Shown piece after piece: positions 5,922 to 5,943 of a DNA stretch of 5,943 nucleotides. Under the pieces are notes generated by a model. It saw nothing but the letters and a program-made list of their open reading frames with translations, made no database searches and was not told where the DNA came from. The DNA lies in assembly GCA_035517775.1 (NCBI GenBank), contig DATIYF010000051.1, positions 1 through 5,943 of the forward strand, given 5' to 3'. Source of the DNA: DATIYF01 sp035517775 (GTDB lineage: Bacteria > Acidobacteriota > Terriglobia > Terriglobales > Acidobacteriaceae). The position numbers were made by a program, and so were the translations under genes. The stretch's first letter is position 1; each line of letters opens with the position of its first letter.

Positions 5922-5943
5922 TTCAAACCTGCACGATCTTAAC

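Noticed and set aside
5873..5943. Plus-strand ATG with AAGGG 6 nt upstream, open to the window edge (start of a divergent gene)
   Set aside because: Only 23 codons are visible, with no recognisable motif. The competing minus-strand reading that ends at 5923 is equally plausible, so neither is called.
5923..5943. Possible 3' end (six codons plus TGA) of another minus-strand gene upstream of rpe
   Set aside because: Six codons are too few to support a gene; it would fit the all-minus gene order but needs the adjoining sequence.

Overview
The window is GC-rich and carries four genes, all read from the minus strand. It starts at the upstream (right-hand) end with an rpe-bamD pair, followed by a very long response-regulator-like protein and then a polytopic membrane protein. 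It looks like the chromosome of a Gram-negative bacterium with an outer membrane, because it has a BamD lipoprotein. The receiver-domain wording (for example LLADDSVTAQSMGRR and LDVYMPGYGGLEVC) and the Ala/Glu/Pro-rich tail match what I remember of Acidobacteriota (Terriglobia) proteins. That placement is from memory, not from a search. There are no rRNA or tRNA genes, insertion sequences, CRISPR arrays or phage genes, so this reads as ordinary core chromosome.

Layout along the direction of transcription, from high to low coordinates. 5737-5943 is a leader region with a small palindrome, a GC hairpin and a possible extended -10 promoter. 5062-5736 is rpe (ribulose-phosphate 3-epimerase, 224 aa), whose start is set to a TTG by a good Shine-Dalgarno sequence and by family length. 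3550-5022 is bamD, 39 bp downstream, encoding an outer-membrane assembly lipoprotein with about 200 extra C-terminal residues. 3378-3549 is an intergenic region with a structured block and a likely promoter. 1062-3377 is a 771-aa protein: an intact N-terminal receiver domain, about 600 residues of low-complexity acidic linker with a few ordered islands, and a short C-terminal amphipathic helix. 901-1061 is a short intergenic gap with a 9-bp direct repeat. 1-900 is a roughly nine-helix membrane protein that appears to be a tandem duplication of a DoxX-like four-helix unit.

rpe and bamD are probably co-transcribed although their jobs (pentose phosphate metabolism and outer-membrane protein insertion) are unrelated. 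The receiver protein probably has its own promoter. Three of the four genes start with TTG or GTG. I see no evidence of a wholly new multi-gene system. The most interesting object is the receiver protein, whose layout (signalling head, long disordered acidic linker, small terminal helix) suggests a scaffold or polar-hub role rather than a transcription factor. That is a hypothesis only.
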